DNA of 64,000 nucleotides from Chlorobiota bacterium. GTDB lineage: Bacteria > Bacteroidota > Ignavibacteria > Kapaibacteriales > NICIL-2. Under the pieces are notes generated by a model. That model was not told the origin of the DNA. It did not search any database and worked only from the letters and a program-made list of their open reading frames with translations. The position numbers and the translations under genes were made by a program. The stretch is from NCBI GenBank assembly GCA_026415505.1, contig JAOAGY010000021.1, positions 1-64,000 of the forward strand, given 5' to 3'. Positions 17,850 through 26,900 of this stretch are shown one piece after another (positions within the stretch are counted from its first letter, which is position 1; each line of letters begins with the position of its first letter).

Positions 17850-18827
17850 TCAGATCGTCGAGCGCACGATGTCGTGAATGCGAACGACTCCGACACACTG
17901 CCCATCGGCAGTGACGACAGGGAGCACACCGATTTGCCGCTTTCGTCGCTCCATCGTCGCAAGAGCTTCGCCGAGCAATGCATCGGGTGCGATCGTTATC
18001 GGATTCGGCGTCATCACATCCGCAACACGGATCGGACGGATATCCTCGTACCGTTCGAGCGTGCGGCGAACGTCGCCATCGGTGATGATGCCGACGAGCC
18101 GTCCTTCGGTGATCACGCACACACAGCCGAGTCCTTTGCGGCTTATTTCGATGATCGCTTCGCGGAAGGAAGCATCGGGCGAAACAATCGGAATGCGATC
18201 CCCACGAGCCATCACATCGGCGACGGTCAGCGACAGGTTCTTTCCGAGCTGCCCCATCGGGTGAGAACGAGCGTAGTCGCCGATGGTGAACTCTTTGACC
18301 TGCATCAGCACGAGTGCGAGTGCATCGCCGAGCGCCAATGCGGCTGTCGTACTGGCACTCGGAACTGCGTCCCACGGACACGCTTCGCGTTCGACGCTCG
18401 CATCGAGGACAACGTCAACGACGCCGGCAAGGTAGCCATTCGGACTGCCCAGAATGCCGATAACCGGTATCCCACGCTGCTTGAGAAAGGGAACGAGCTG
18501 CACGAGCTCTTGCGTCGTACCGCTGCGAGAGAGAACGACGGCGACATCCTGCGGACAAAGCACGCCGATATCGCCGTGCAGCGCTTCGACCGGATGAAGA
18601 AAAATCGCCGGCGTTCCAACGCTCGATAGCGTTGCGGCGATCTTTTGCGCGATGATACCGGATTTGCCGATTCCGCTGACTGCAACGAGCCGTGCTGTGC
18701 GGAGCAATTCGATTGCACGAACGAAACTATCGCTCAATTGATTTGCGGTACGCCGAATGGCATCGGCTTCGATTGTCAAGATGCGGCGAGCTTCGGAGAG
18801 CAATTCGTTTGCGTTCATCGTTTGCAT
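17850..18827 (-). CDS. kdsD: D-arabinose 5-phosphate isomerase (KpsF/GutQ family, SIS + CBS pair)
   Basis: VAVSGIGKSGIIAQKIAATLSSVGTPAIFLHPVEALHGDIGVL; SRSGTTQEL; CBS repeats GLGCVCVITEGRLVGIITDGDVRR; start 18827 or 18818. Confidence 0.93.
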   Translation of the reverse strand: MQTMNANELLSEARRILTIEADAIRRTANQLSDSFVRAIELLRTARLVAVSGIGKSGIIAQKIAATLSSVGTPAIFLHPVEALHGDIGVLCPQDVAVVLSRSGTTQELVQLVPFLKQRGIPVIGILGSPNGYLAGVVDVVLDASVEREACPWDAVPSASTTAALALGDALALVLMQVKEFTIGDYARSHPMGQLGKNLSLTVADVMARGDRIPIVSPDASFREAIIEISRKGLGCVCVITEGRLVGIITDGDVRRTLERYEDIRPIRVADVMTPNPITIAPDALLGEALATMERRKRQIGVLPVVTADGQCVGVVRIHDIVRSTI

Positions 18828-18835
18828 ACCGCTTG

Positions 18836-19180
18836 TCATCCTGGCGGCCACCCCATCGGACGACCACCCAACAAGTGGCAGTGAAGGTGGAAGACCGTTT
18901 GCCCTGCTTCGGCGTTCGTGTTGATGACGAGCCGATAACCACGCTCGCTGAGCTGCTCTGCTGCTGCGATCCGTTTTGCAACGAGCAGAATGTGACCGAG
19001 AAGCTCGCGATCGTCGTCGGTTGCGTCGTTGAGCGTCGGTATGGGCTTTTTCGGAACGATGAGGATATGCACGGGAGCTTGCGGTGCAATGTCGCGGAAG
19101 GCGATCACGAGATCGTCTTCGTAAACGATCGCTGCCGGTAGCTCGCGGCGGATGATTTTCGAGAAAACCGTTTCGCTCAT
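18836..19180 (-). CDS. HIT family protein
   Basis: MSETVFSKIIRRELPAAIVYEDDLVIAFRDIAPQAPVHILIVPKKPI...GQTVFHLHCHLLGGRPMGWPPG. Confidence 0.93.
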   Translation of the reverse strand: MSETVFSKIIRRELPAAIVYEDDLVIAFRDIAPQAPVHILIVPKKPIPTLNDATDDDRELLGHILLVAKRIAAAEQLSERGYRLVINTNAEAGQTVFHLHCHLLGGRPMGWPPG

Positions 19181-19206
19181 CGTACACATCGCAACAGTGG
19201 GCAGCG

Positions 19207-19214
19207 CAAAAATA
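19207..19214 (-). promoter_or_regulatory. Putative -7 element TATTTTTG upstream of HIT gene
   Basis: TAnnTTTG, 26 nt upstream of 19180; overlaps T-tract of terminator 19217-19244. Confidence 0.4.
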
Positions 19215-19216
19215 GA

Positions 19217-19244
19217 GAGGGCAGCGTACCGATACGCTGCCCTC
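19217..19244 (-). terminator. Rho-independent terminator of the T9SS giant gene
   Basis: 12-bp perfect stem GAGGGCAGCGTA/TACGCTGCCCTC with 4-nt loop, followed on minus strand by TCTATTTTTG. Confidence 0.85.
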
Positions 19245-19269
19245 GCGACTTTCCGCGACTGCGCCGAGA

Positions 19270-22200
19270 TCAGCGCAAGAGCGACATCCGTTTGACTTCG
19301 ACGCGTTCGCCGACTTTGAGACGATAGAGGTAGGTTCCGTTGGCGACGGGGTTGCCTTGCTCGTCGGTACCGTCCCATCGCACCATCTGATAGCCCGACT
19401 GCACGTCGCCGCGCACGAGTTTTTTGACGACGTTACCGAGCACATCGACGACGTCGAGTTCGACCGGTGTGTTTGCCGGCACAGTGTAGGCGATCGTCGT
19501 CGTGGTGCTGAACGGATTCGGCGTATTTTGTTCGAGCGCGATGTCGGCTTGCTCAGTGAAGTCAAAGCGTAGCGTGCCGCTGTAGCTGATCGACCCGTCT
19601 CGGCTGACTTGTCGCAGGCGGTACTCGTACACCTTGCCACCACTGACAGTGCGGTCGGTGTAGGCATAGCTCAACGGCTTCGACGAAGTGCCATTGGAAG
19701 CTTGCGACGGTACGAACGTCAGATCGTTCCACTGGTCGCTCCCGGCGATACGGCGCTCGACGTAGAAGCCATGGTTGTCGGTTTCCGACGAGGTTTCCCA
19801 CCACAAATCGACGGCGGACGAACGCTTGGCTCCTTCGAAGAGCGTGATTTCGACCGGAGTTACGCGAGCGTACTTCCTCGGTCCATACGAGCGATTGCCG
19901 AGATAGGGAAGAATCATCGGGAGCCAACTACCACGGGTAAACGACATACCCTGACCAATGTAGCCTCTGTAGTCGAGGAAGTTGTAAGCTACATTGCCGA
20001 CGGTCGGGACGAACTCTGCCCACTGCCCACTGCCGACAGAATTCTCGAAGACGAATTTCGAATCGTTGATAAGCGTTCCTTGGATCGTACGCCGGCGGAA
20101 CGATTTCTCGATGAGCAGGTTGATGTTGTTCGCACCAGGTATCGGGAACGCGTTGTAGTTCCCTAATTGGATACCCATACGTTGACCGACGGCTCCCAAC
20201 TCGAATCCAACCGAGCTGAGCTGGGCAACAGCAGCCCAGTATGTTCCTGGCGGCAACACGACGGGGCGTTCCAGCAGGTACGTCGTGTACTCGTTGTATT
20301 TGACGTCCCCGCTGACATCCATACCGCGATAAGCACGGAGAACGCTGCCCTGAATCGGGTTACCCGACGGAATACCGCCTTGGTCCGAATAGATTGCGAA
20401 GCGAATATTGTCGGTATTCGAGTTGAGCGACCCGAACCACGCTTGGAATCCATAGACGGTATCTTGCGTGGTTAGCTCGAACTTCATCGCAATTTGCCCC
20501 GACCCGTTTCCACCATCGGCGCCAGCAGCAGTCACATTACTGTAGGCTGCAGACTGATAACCGAGCAGGTTCAAACCTTTGCCGAACATACGAATAGTCG
20601 GTTCGTTAGGTACCTCATTTTGCGCCGTCGGGTCATGGTAGGAGAACGAGGGACCGAACGTCATTTGGAAGATACTGAATGTCGAGTCGTTGAGCGGCTC
20701 GAGGTCTCCGCCCGGATACTCGACTTTCGCCGCAATGATGTAATTGTCCTGGTTCGAACGCGCCGATTCCCGAGCATTCCATGCAGGCATGGTCATTTCT
20801 CGATCCTCATTCCCTTTGATATAGGGGATCACGACGGTTCGGTAGTACACATAACGCTGATCTACGTTGGGGTTCTGGGCATCGTTACGATCGGCGATCG
20901 TAACACGAACCGGGAATGCCTGTCCGGGTAAGCCGGTATTGTTGCTGATCTTCACTCGGATCGGGATGCGCTGCGCTTGACTGGCTGGCGTCACGCGATA
21001 GGGCCAGCTTGCTACGACCGTCATCACTTCCAGGTCGGTTACTTCCCGCGGGAAGAGGATACGGATATTCTTGAGGAAAATCGGGTCGTAATCATCGGAA
21101 GGACCATTGAGAATCGAATGATCGCGTGCATGCCAACGAAAACGTATGCGGAAGTACTGCGCACCTTCATTGGGAGCGTTGATGAAGGTATCGGGTATTG
21201 GGATATAGACCTTCCTCCATTCGAAGTCCTTGCCGTCATCGAAGGGATCGACAACCAGACCCTGCGCTTTGGTCAGCGGTGTATCTTTATCGACCGGATG
21301 GAAACCTCGACGATAACCACCTCCACCCCAGACGCTCCAGGCGGGGTTGTCCGTAATAGCAGATTGCCCACAGCAGCGAGGATGCCAGTTCCATTCGAAC
21401 GCTGGAGCACCAGGCACATTCGAAACAACGACGTTATTGATCAGATCACGCGTCGGACGAGCGAACTCGACGAACAAGATGTCTTGAACATCCTCTGCTG
21501 TTGTTCCTGGAATAACGATCCCCGCTGTTGGGCCCTGATCGAAGTACGCCACACGAGGTTCAGGACCTGTCAATTCGCTCGAAGCCCAATCACGTGGATA
21601 GCCATCGGTCTTCTTTGCAGCGCGGTGGAATGCGAACGATAGCACTGCCCCTTTCCGATTGCGCAAATCAATCGGGAAAGTAATCAGCGTATCCCCACCC
21701 GTACCAATGATGAGGGGCTGTCCATCGGGCTGCTGTACTTCCCGATCGAGCCGAATGACCGGAGTTTTGAGAGTGAAGAAGGGGTTATTCGCTGCAGCAA
21801 ACTCGCCTCGTGGTGGCGGTGGATTGTTCGTCGCTTCATCACCATCGAGCACATCTGCTCCGATGCTGATGAACTTCAATACGGAAGGAATCGGACTGCC
21901 ACCGACAACGTGATACTCACGGATGTCTTCATTGAGCTGAGTCAGGCGGCGGCTGACGAAAAGACGGAATTTTACCGTATCGTCAAATGGCCACATGTCC
22001 TTGTAGCCAACGCCATTGGAATCGACTGGCACAGCGATAACGTAGGCGGTAAAGCGCCCAATTTGATCATCAATGAATTCGTTCGGCTCAAATGGTGGGA
22101 ACTGGACTTGGACATACGCATACGGAGGAACTCCATTGAGCGCGGGCGGCGGATTCGTCGCCGTAAAGACCGTGGTCGTACCCGACGTTTGGAACGTACC

Positions 22201-23979
22201 GAGCCGATAACCACCGACTGTCCAGTTCGAGTTGTCGCTGTAGAACGAATTGATCCGTACCAAGCGGTTATACACCACCCGCCCCGTCGCATCGTTGACG
22301 ATGCGGAATCGAGCGCTGAACTTGATGTTCTGGGGCTGATAATTGACGCCTTGCGGACCTTGAATATCGTTCGACATGTTCTGGAAGACCGCGATCGGCT
22401 GGATTCCACCGAGCCGTTCGTGTCCAGCAAGAATTTCGAAGTTTCTCAAATTCGCCGATGGCACAACGACAGTATAGTCAGCCGGTTGGTTGGGATCGCG
22501 TGGCTTGACACGATACTCGGTCGTTACAGCTCGGACAGTGTTCTTCCACTGCTTGAACTGCACAATCATGCTTTGTCCCGGGGTGCGATTGTCGGACGCT
22601 TGTGCTCCGGTCGTCGTACCCGTAACGAACACAACCGGTTGATACCCAGAGGCTGTCTGCGTATAGTACATCGTGTACTGGGTGTAACGAACTGTCGCGC
22701 CAGATGTACCATTGAGCGAGTTATAGGTGATGTGTCGCGCTTGTCCCCGTATCGCCAGTGTCGTGTTCATGCGCAACATATCCGCGGCGCGGTATGGGCG
22801 TCCGAACGCATCGTAAGCGATACCCTGCAGGTTGGTGAAAACAACGTGGATGGATGAATCCGAACGATTCAGCACGACAGCGATGCTGAACGAGATAAAG
22901 TTCTGGTCCCCTGGGCGGATGTTCGCAGGATACGTGTACGTGCCGACTAGTGCACCATTACGGTAAAACCGCCATTGCCCGCGCGGTGTCAAGTTTTGAT
23001 ACCAAATGATGAGGCGATCACCGTTGATCGAGCGCTTGTAGAAGACTTTTCCGTAGTCGTCGATGTAATTGTCGCGAGGATTGAATACCGACAACTGCAA
23101 ATCGCCCCAACACGGAAGAATCAACGGCGGCTGATTGACGAAGTTCGCAACACCTGCTATCCCATCGTTGCCCGGCTTGTTGTTGGGATTGCGGATACCA
23201 TCTTGAGCATTAGTGCTGCTTTCGGAAATCGTACCGATACCCGGTGCTTTGCCAAGAGCGATACAGCGATACCCATAATCGTCCGGTGTCGGATCGGTTG
23301 CACCGCTCGAACCTTGCGGGGCGCGTGTGTCTTCTGCTTGTGGATCGTAATACGAAAAGACGCCCGGAGCTATTTCCCGCTGAGTACGTTGCCCGTTCTC
23401 GTCGTAGAAATAGCGACGGTTGCTGAGTGCTATGATGCCGTTGGTCGAAACATAAAAGCTATCGTAGCGGACACCGTTGAAGTAAAAGTCGAAACCGATA
23501 GGAATCGGACCAGCGAATGCGTTGTCGGTCGAATCGGTGCCGTATGGCAGTTGCGCTGTCTTCGTCGCTGGATTTTGGAAATACGGCTTTCCCTCTGGAT
23601 GCCCAATCCAGTACGAATCGGGGAATTGATGCGGACCACTGACGATTTGCCGCCATGTCGTGGGTTGGTAGTTCAGATCAATTTCGTCCACTGGCGTGCG
23701 GAACGGATAGTTCTTCCACGCGGGATCGGCATTGTCGTCGCTATCGACGATGTAGTACCCCGTCGAAACTGTTGGGTTGATCGTATTCTTGACTGCAGGA
23801 TTGGGATTGGGATTGTCCGACGGCCCAAGTGGGAACGGACGCGGGAAGGATCCGTTGTTGTCCACTTTGCCGATCGTACTCCGGCGCTGCTCGTCAGCAC
23901 CTTTGCCATCGCCATCGGCAAAGGCAACACCGGCAAGGGCTGCCAGGACCGAGCAAACAAGAATCAATTTGTACCGCAT
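19270..23979 (-). CDS. Large secreted protein with T9SS type A C-terminal sorting domain
   Basis: Signal peptide MRYKLILVCSVLAALAGVAFA; C-term NTPNPFSTTTTIAYTVPANTPVELDVVDVLGNVVKKLVRGDVQSGYQMVRWDGTDEQGNPVANGTYLYRLKVGERVEVKRMSLLR. Confidence 0.88.
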   Translation of the reverse strand: MRYKLILVCSVLAALAGVAFADGDGKGADEQRRSTIGKVDNNGSFPRPFPLGPSDNPNPNPAVKNTINPTVSTGYYIVDSDDNADPAWKNYPFRTPVDEIDLNYQPTTWRQIVSGPHQFPDSYWIGHPEGKPYFQNPATKTAQLPYGTDSTDNAFAGPIPIGFDFYFNGVRYDSFYVSTNGIIALSNRRYFYDENGQRTQREIAPGVFSYYDPQAEDTRAPQGSSGATDPTPDDYGYRCIALGKAPGIGTISESSTNAQDGIRNPNNKPGNDGIAGVANFVNQPPLILPCWGDLQLSVFNPRDNYIDDYGKVFYKRSINGDRLIIWYQNLTPRGQWRFYRNGALVGTYTYPANIRPGDQNFISFSIAVVLNRSDSSIHVVFTNLQGIAYDAFGRPYRAADMLRMNTTLAIRGQARHITYNSLNGTSGATVRYTQYTMYYTQTASGYQPVVFVTGTTTGAQASDNRTPGQSMIVQFKQWKNTVRAVTTEYRVKPRDPNQPADYTVVVPSANLRNFEILAGHERLGGIQPIAVFQNMSNDIQGPQGVNYQPQNIKFSARFRIVNDATGRVVYNRLVRINSFYSDNSNWTVGGYRLGTFQTSGTTTVFTATNPPPALNGVPPYAYVQVQFPPFEPNEFIDDQIGRFTAYVIAVPVDSNGVGYKDMWPFDDTVKFRLFVSRRLTQLNEDIREYHVVGGSPIPSVLKFISIGADVLDGDEATNNPPPPRGEFAAANNPFFTLKTPVIRLDREVQQPDGQPLIIGTGGDTLITFPIDLRNRKGAVLSFAFHRAAKKTDGYPRDWASSELTGPEPRVAYFDQGPTAGIVIPGTTAEDVQDILFVEFARPTRDLINNVVVSNVPGAPAFEWNWHPRCCGQSAITDNPAWSVWGGGGYRRGFHPVDKDTPLTKAQGLVVDPFDDGKDFEWRKVYIPIPDTFINAPNEGAQYFRIRFRWHARDHSILNGPSDDYDPIFLKNIRILFPREVTDLEVMTVVASWPYRVTPASQAQRIPIRVKISNNTGLPGQAFPVRVTIADRNDAQNPNVDQRYVYYRTVVIPYIKGNEDREMTMPAWNARESARSNQDNYIIAAKVEYPGGDLEPLNDSTFSIFQMTFGPSFSYHDPTAQNEVPNEPTIRMFGKGLNLLGYQSAAYSNVTAAGADGGNGSGQIAMKFELTTQDTVYGFQAWFGSLNSNTDNIRFAIYSDQGGIPSGNPIQGSVLRAYRGMDVSGDVKYNEYTTYLLERPVVLPPGTYWAAVAQLSSVGFELGAVGQRMGIQLGNYNAFPIPGANNINLLIEKSFRRRTIQGTLINDSKFVFENSVGSGQWAEFVPTVGNVAYNFLDYRGYIGQGMSFTRGSWLPMILPYLGNRSYGPRKYARVTPVEITLFEGAKRSSAVDLWWETSSETDNHGFYVERRIAGSDQWNDLTFVPSQASNGTSSKPLSYAYTDRTVSGGKVYEYRLRQVSRDGSISYSGTLRFDFTEQADIALEQNTPNPFSTTTTIAYTVPANTPVELDVVDVLGNVVKKLVRGDVQSGYQMVRWDGTDEQGNPVANGTYLYRLKVGERVEVKRMSLLR

Positions 23980-24049
23980 GGTACCCTCGGAAAAATTGTG
24001 GAACATTCGACCGATTATTGCTCGCGAAAATTTCATGGCTCACGTTGTG

Positions 24050-24057
24050 CAAAAGTA
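24050..24057 (-). promoter_or_regulatory. Putative -7 element TACTTTTG
   Basis: TAnnTTTG, 70 nt upstream of start 23979. Confidence 0.35.
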
Positions 24058-24178
24058 ATGCACCTGCTTTCAATTTTGTTTCGTGACAACGGGGCTGCAA
24101 TCACGACGACAGGCACCGCATGCGTTGCAGCAGAAAACCGACACCTGCCACCGAGTGTAAAAATGCAAAAAAATGTCG

Positions 24179-24802
24179 CTACAACCAAAAGTTTTTCGCT
24201 CGTATCCGCGCACACACTCGATCGAGTGCAGCTGGGTAGTACCAGCGTTCAGCCGTTTGAACGCGCTCCATGAGTGTTTCAGGCGTGTCCGTGGCAAAGA
24301 TAGGAACACGCACTTGTTCCAGAATTGCACCAGTGTCGTAGTTGTCGTCAACCAAATGGACGCTCATGCCAGTACACCGCTCTCCCGCTGCCAAAACCGC
24401 TCGGTGGACGTTGATGCCGTACATCCCTTTCCCGCCGAATTTCGGGAGCAGTGCCGGATGAATATTGACGATGCGACCAGCATAAGCGGAAACGACCTCG
24501 GCTGGCACCTTCAACAAATAGCCCGCCAGTGCAACCATCTCGACGGCATACGCCGAAAGAAGCTCGAGGAGAGTAGTGACGTATTTCTCGCGGTTGTCGA
24601 AGTCGCGTGGCGATAGAACACGGGCATCTACGCCGAAGTCACGCGCAACGTCGAGGATGCCAGCATCGCTGCGATTGCTGAGCACGACAACGCAGCGATA
24701 TAGCGCCTTGCCGGACCGCTCGTGATCGAGCAGCGCTCGCGCCGTCGTGCCGCGTCCCGAACCGAAAACCGCTGTGCGAACGCTATCGCTTTGCTCGCCC
24801 AC
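24179..24802 (-). CDS. purN: Phosphoribosylglycinamide formyltransferase
   Basis: VFGSGRGTTARALLD; VALAGYLLKVPAEVVSAYAGRIVNIHPALLPKFGGKGMYG; HLVDDNYDTGAIL; GTG start 24802. Confidence 0.92.
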   Translation of the reverse strand: MGEQSDSVRTAVFGSGRGTTARALLDHERSGKALYRCVVVLSNRSDAGILDVARDFGVDARVLSPRDFDNREKYVTTLLELLSAYAVEMVALAGYLLKVPAEVVSAYAGRIVNIHPALLPKFGGKGMYGINVHRAVLAAGERCTGMSVHLVDDNYDTGAILEQVRVPIFATDTPETLMERVQTAERWYYPAALDRVCARIRAKNFWL

Positions 24803-26471
24803 CGCCTTCTTCTGCGTAGAGGATGTACGCCGCGAGTTTGCCTTCGTTGATCGTTTCGAAATTGTCCCAGTACTCGGCGGTGAATTCCGCACGAGAACTG
24901 GTATCGCCGTCGTCGCTCGAACACCGCTCCATAATCGTGCGACAGCGCTCGATCCACCGTTGCCAGTTGCTCTGGCGAAGATCGAGCCAACCATCGTGGC
25001 ACCAACGTTCGATGTTGTCGGGCGTCATTGTGCGATCGGTCGTTGTCGGCGACGGTACGAGCACGCTCGCCCCGCGCAGATACCGCTTGCCATCGCTGAG
25101 CAAAATCGGCAGTCCCACCGAGAGAACCGTCGAACGAAACTCGGCATTGGCAGCAATGAATGCGTCGGCGCGATGTGCGAGTTCTGCAGCATCGGTATGA
25201 GCGACTGCACGCACCGATCCCGCAATCGCTCGAAGAATCGCCGCTTCATAGAGCAATTTCGTCAAGCGTGGCGGTCCGAGCAACTCGAACCCGATGCTCG
25301 TATTGCCATGCTGAGCTTCCAGCTTCCGCAACGTTGCGATCGCACGCTCGCGGAGCGCGCCGGCTCGATATGTCGGACCCATCACGCTCGCATCGAGTGC
25401 GGCAACGATTTCCCGTCCCGTCGCAGCACCGCGCAGCTCGTCCACAACGACGCGAGCAATCTCTTCCGGTGTGACCATCTCCATGAGCCCCACTGTCGTG
25501 ACGGTTTCGAACTCGGCGCGTCCGAAGATGCCATTTTCACCGGTGTCGATGAATACCGATTCCAGCGGGATGCCAAGTGAAACGACACCGTCGCTCTGGC
25601 TATGTTCGAACGTTCCATCGAGCGTACGTGCACGATCGAGTGGCATATCGCACCGTTCGATGACCTGCCCGCGTCGCACGATCGGACCGTAGCCAATGCG
25701 TTTCCACCCGATCGCCGCACTCGGTTTGACTTCCTTGACGACCGGACCGTCCGGCGTACGTGCCATCAAAAACAGCAACAGCGACTGTGCACCGGCAACG
25801 GCAGCTTTCGAAAGCAGAACGCGCGATGGACGCTCTTCGCTGTGCGTGAACGGAATGTTGAGCCCCATTCCGCCAGTGCCGCTTGTGCCCACCTTGAGAT
25901 AGACCCGCACTTTCGCATCGCGTAGCGAATGGTGCAGCACCTGCACGTGACGCACAAGCTGCGGAATGTACAGGCTCGCCAGCAGTTGTTCGACCTCGGC
26001 GGTTTCGGGCACGCGATCCTCGGCGAGCGTGCGAGCCATCCGCATCCCGGTTGTGTACACGTCCTGGTACGCAATCGCGGTCGCAGTGTTGACGCAATCG
26101 ATTACAGCGTCGGGTTGGTAAGTCATCAGCAAGTCGTAGAGCGCTTGGCGACGGAGAACCTGTTCGGTCAGTTCGCCGAGCGTGTCTTCGATCAATGCGC
26201 GGCGCCGCTCAGGATCGGCGAGCAACTCGTGTCGCGAGAGGTCTTTCCACTCTGTCCGCACGAAGATGTTGCCCCACCACGGCACGAATGTTTCATCGGG
26301 CAAAAGCGAAAACTGCCGTCGCAGTTGTGCGACTGCATCCTCGGCTTCCTCGCGACGCAGCGAGGTTACGATCACACGCGCTGGTTCATGGCGCATCAAA
26401 CGTTGGATGATGGCAGAGCCGACCAAGCCCCACCCACCCAACACCAGTACTGTCGAGCCTTTTAGTTCCAT
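24783..26471 (-). CDS. NAD(P)-dependent SDR/epimerase-like protein
   Basis: MELKGSTVLVLGGWGLVGSAIIQRLMRHEPARVIVTSLRR Rossmann GxxGxxG motif. Confidence 0.7.
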   Translation of the reverse strand: MELKGSTVLVLGGWGLVGSAIIQRLMRHEPARVIVTSLRREEAEDAVAQLRRQFSLLPDETFVPWWGNIFVRTEWKDLSRHELLADPERRRALIEDTLGELTEQVLRRQALYDLLMTYQPDAVIDCVNTATAIAYQDVYTTGMRMARTLAEDRVPETAEVEQLLASLYIPQLVRHVQVLHHSLRDAKVRVYLKVGTSGTGGMGLNIPFTHSEERPSRVLLSKAAVAGAQSLLLFLMARTPDGPVVKEVKPSAAIGWKRIGYGPIVRRGQVIERCDMPLDRARTLDGTFEHSQSDGVVSLGIPLESVFIDTGENGIFGRAEFETVTTVGLMEMVTPEEIARVVVDELRGAATGREIVAALDASVMGPTYRAGALRERAIATLRKLEAQHGNTSIGFELLGPPRLTKLLYEAAILRAIAGSVRAVAHTDAAELAHRADAFIAANAEFRSTVLSVGLPILLSDGKRYLRGASVLVPSPTTTDRTMTPDNIERWCHDGWLDLRQSNWQRWIERCRTIMERCSSDDGDTSSRAEFTAEYWDNFETINEGKLAAYILYAEEGGGRAKR

Positions 26472-26502
26472 CGCTTCCACTGTCGGTACAAACAAACGGC
26501 GG

Positions 26503-26510
26503 CGAAATTA
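26503..26510 (-). promoter_or_regulatory. Putative -7 element TAATTTCG
   Basis: TAnnTTCG, 31 nt upstream of 26471. Confidence 0.35.
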
Positions 26511-26588
26511 CGCCACTTCCCGATGCTGCACTTTGACTACAACGATTCACTGTGCACTGGTTGCTACCCATCCACATCCAGTTCCGCT

Positions 26589-26811
26589 GTCACCTTGAAC
26601 TCGTTTCAGGGTCTCACGCTCCCCCAGTTGTCACCCCGAACTCGTTTCGGGGTCTCGTGTGTCACTTCCTCGTCACCCTGAACTCGTTTCAGGGTCTTGC
26701 TCTCGTGTTCATGTCACCCTGAACTTGGTTCAGGGTCTTTGTGAGATGCCGAAACAAGTTCGGCATGACAAGCAATGGCGCAGCGAGATGCTGAAACAAG
26801 TTCAGCATGAC
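26589..26811. repeat. REP-like hairpin array 2 (6 units plus a decayed copy ~26834-26855)
   Basis: Forward units at 26589, 26630, 26672, 26713; reverse units at 26744, 26786; same family as 13211-13554. Confidence 0.93.
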
Positions 26812-26900
26812 GGGCGGAAAAGCGATGCAGACGAAACCACGTTCCGGATGACGGAAAGAACACGTGCGCCTCCGACAATCAGGCAGAGAAAGAGCATCCA

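Noticed and set aside
18828-19667. N-terminal extension of the 605-aa ORF containing KdsD
   Set aside because: Overlaps the HIT gene and the T9SS gene end; conserved KdsD begins near 18827.
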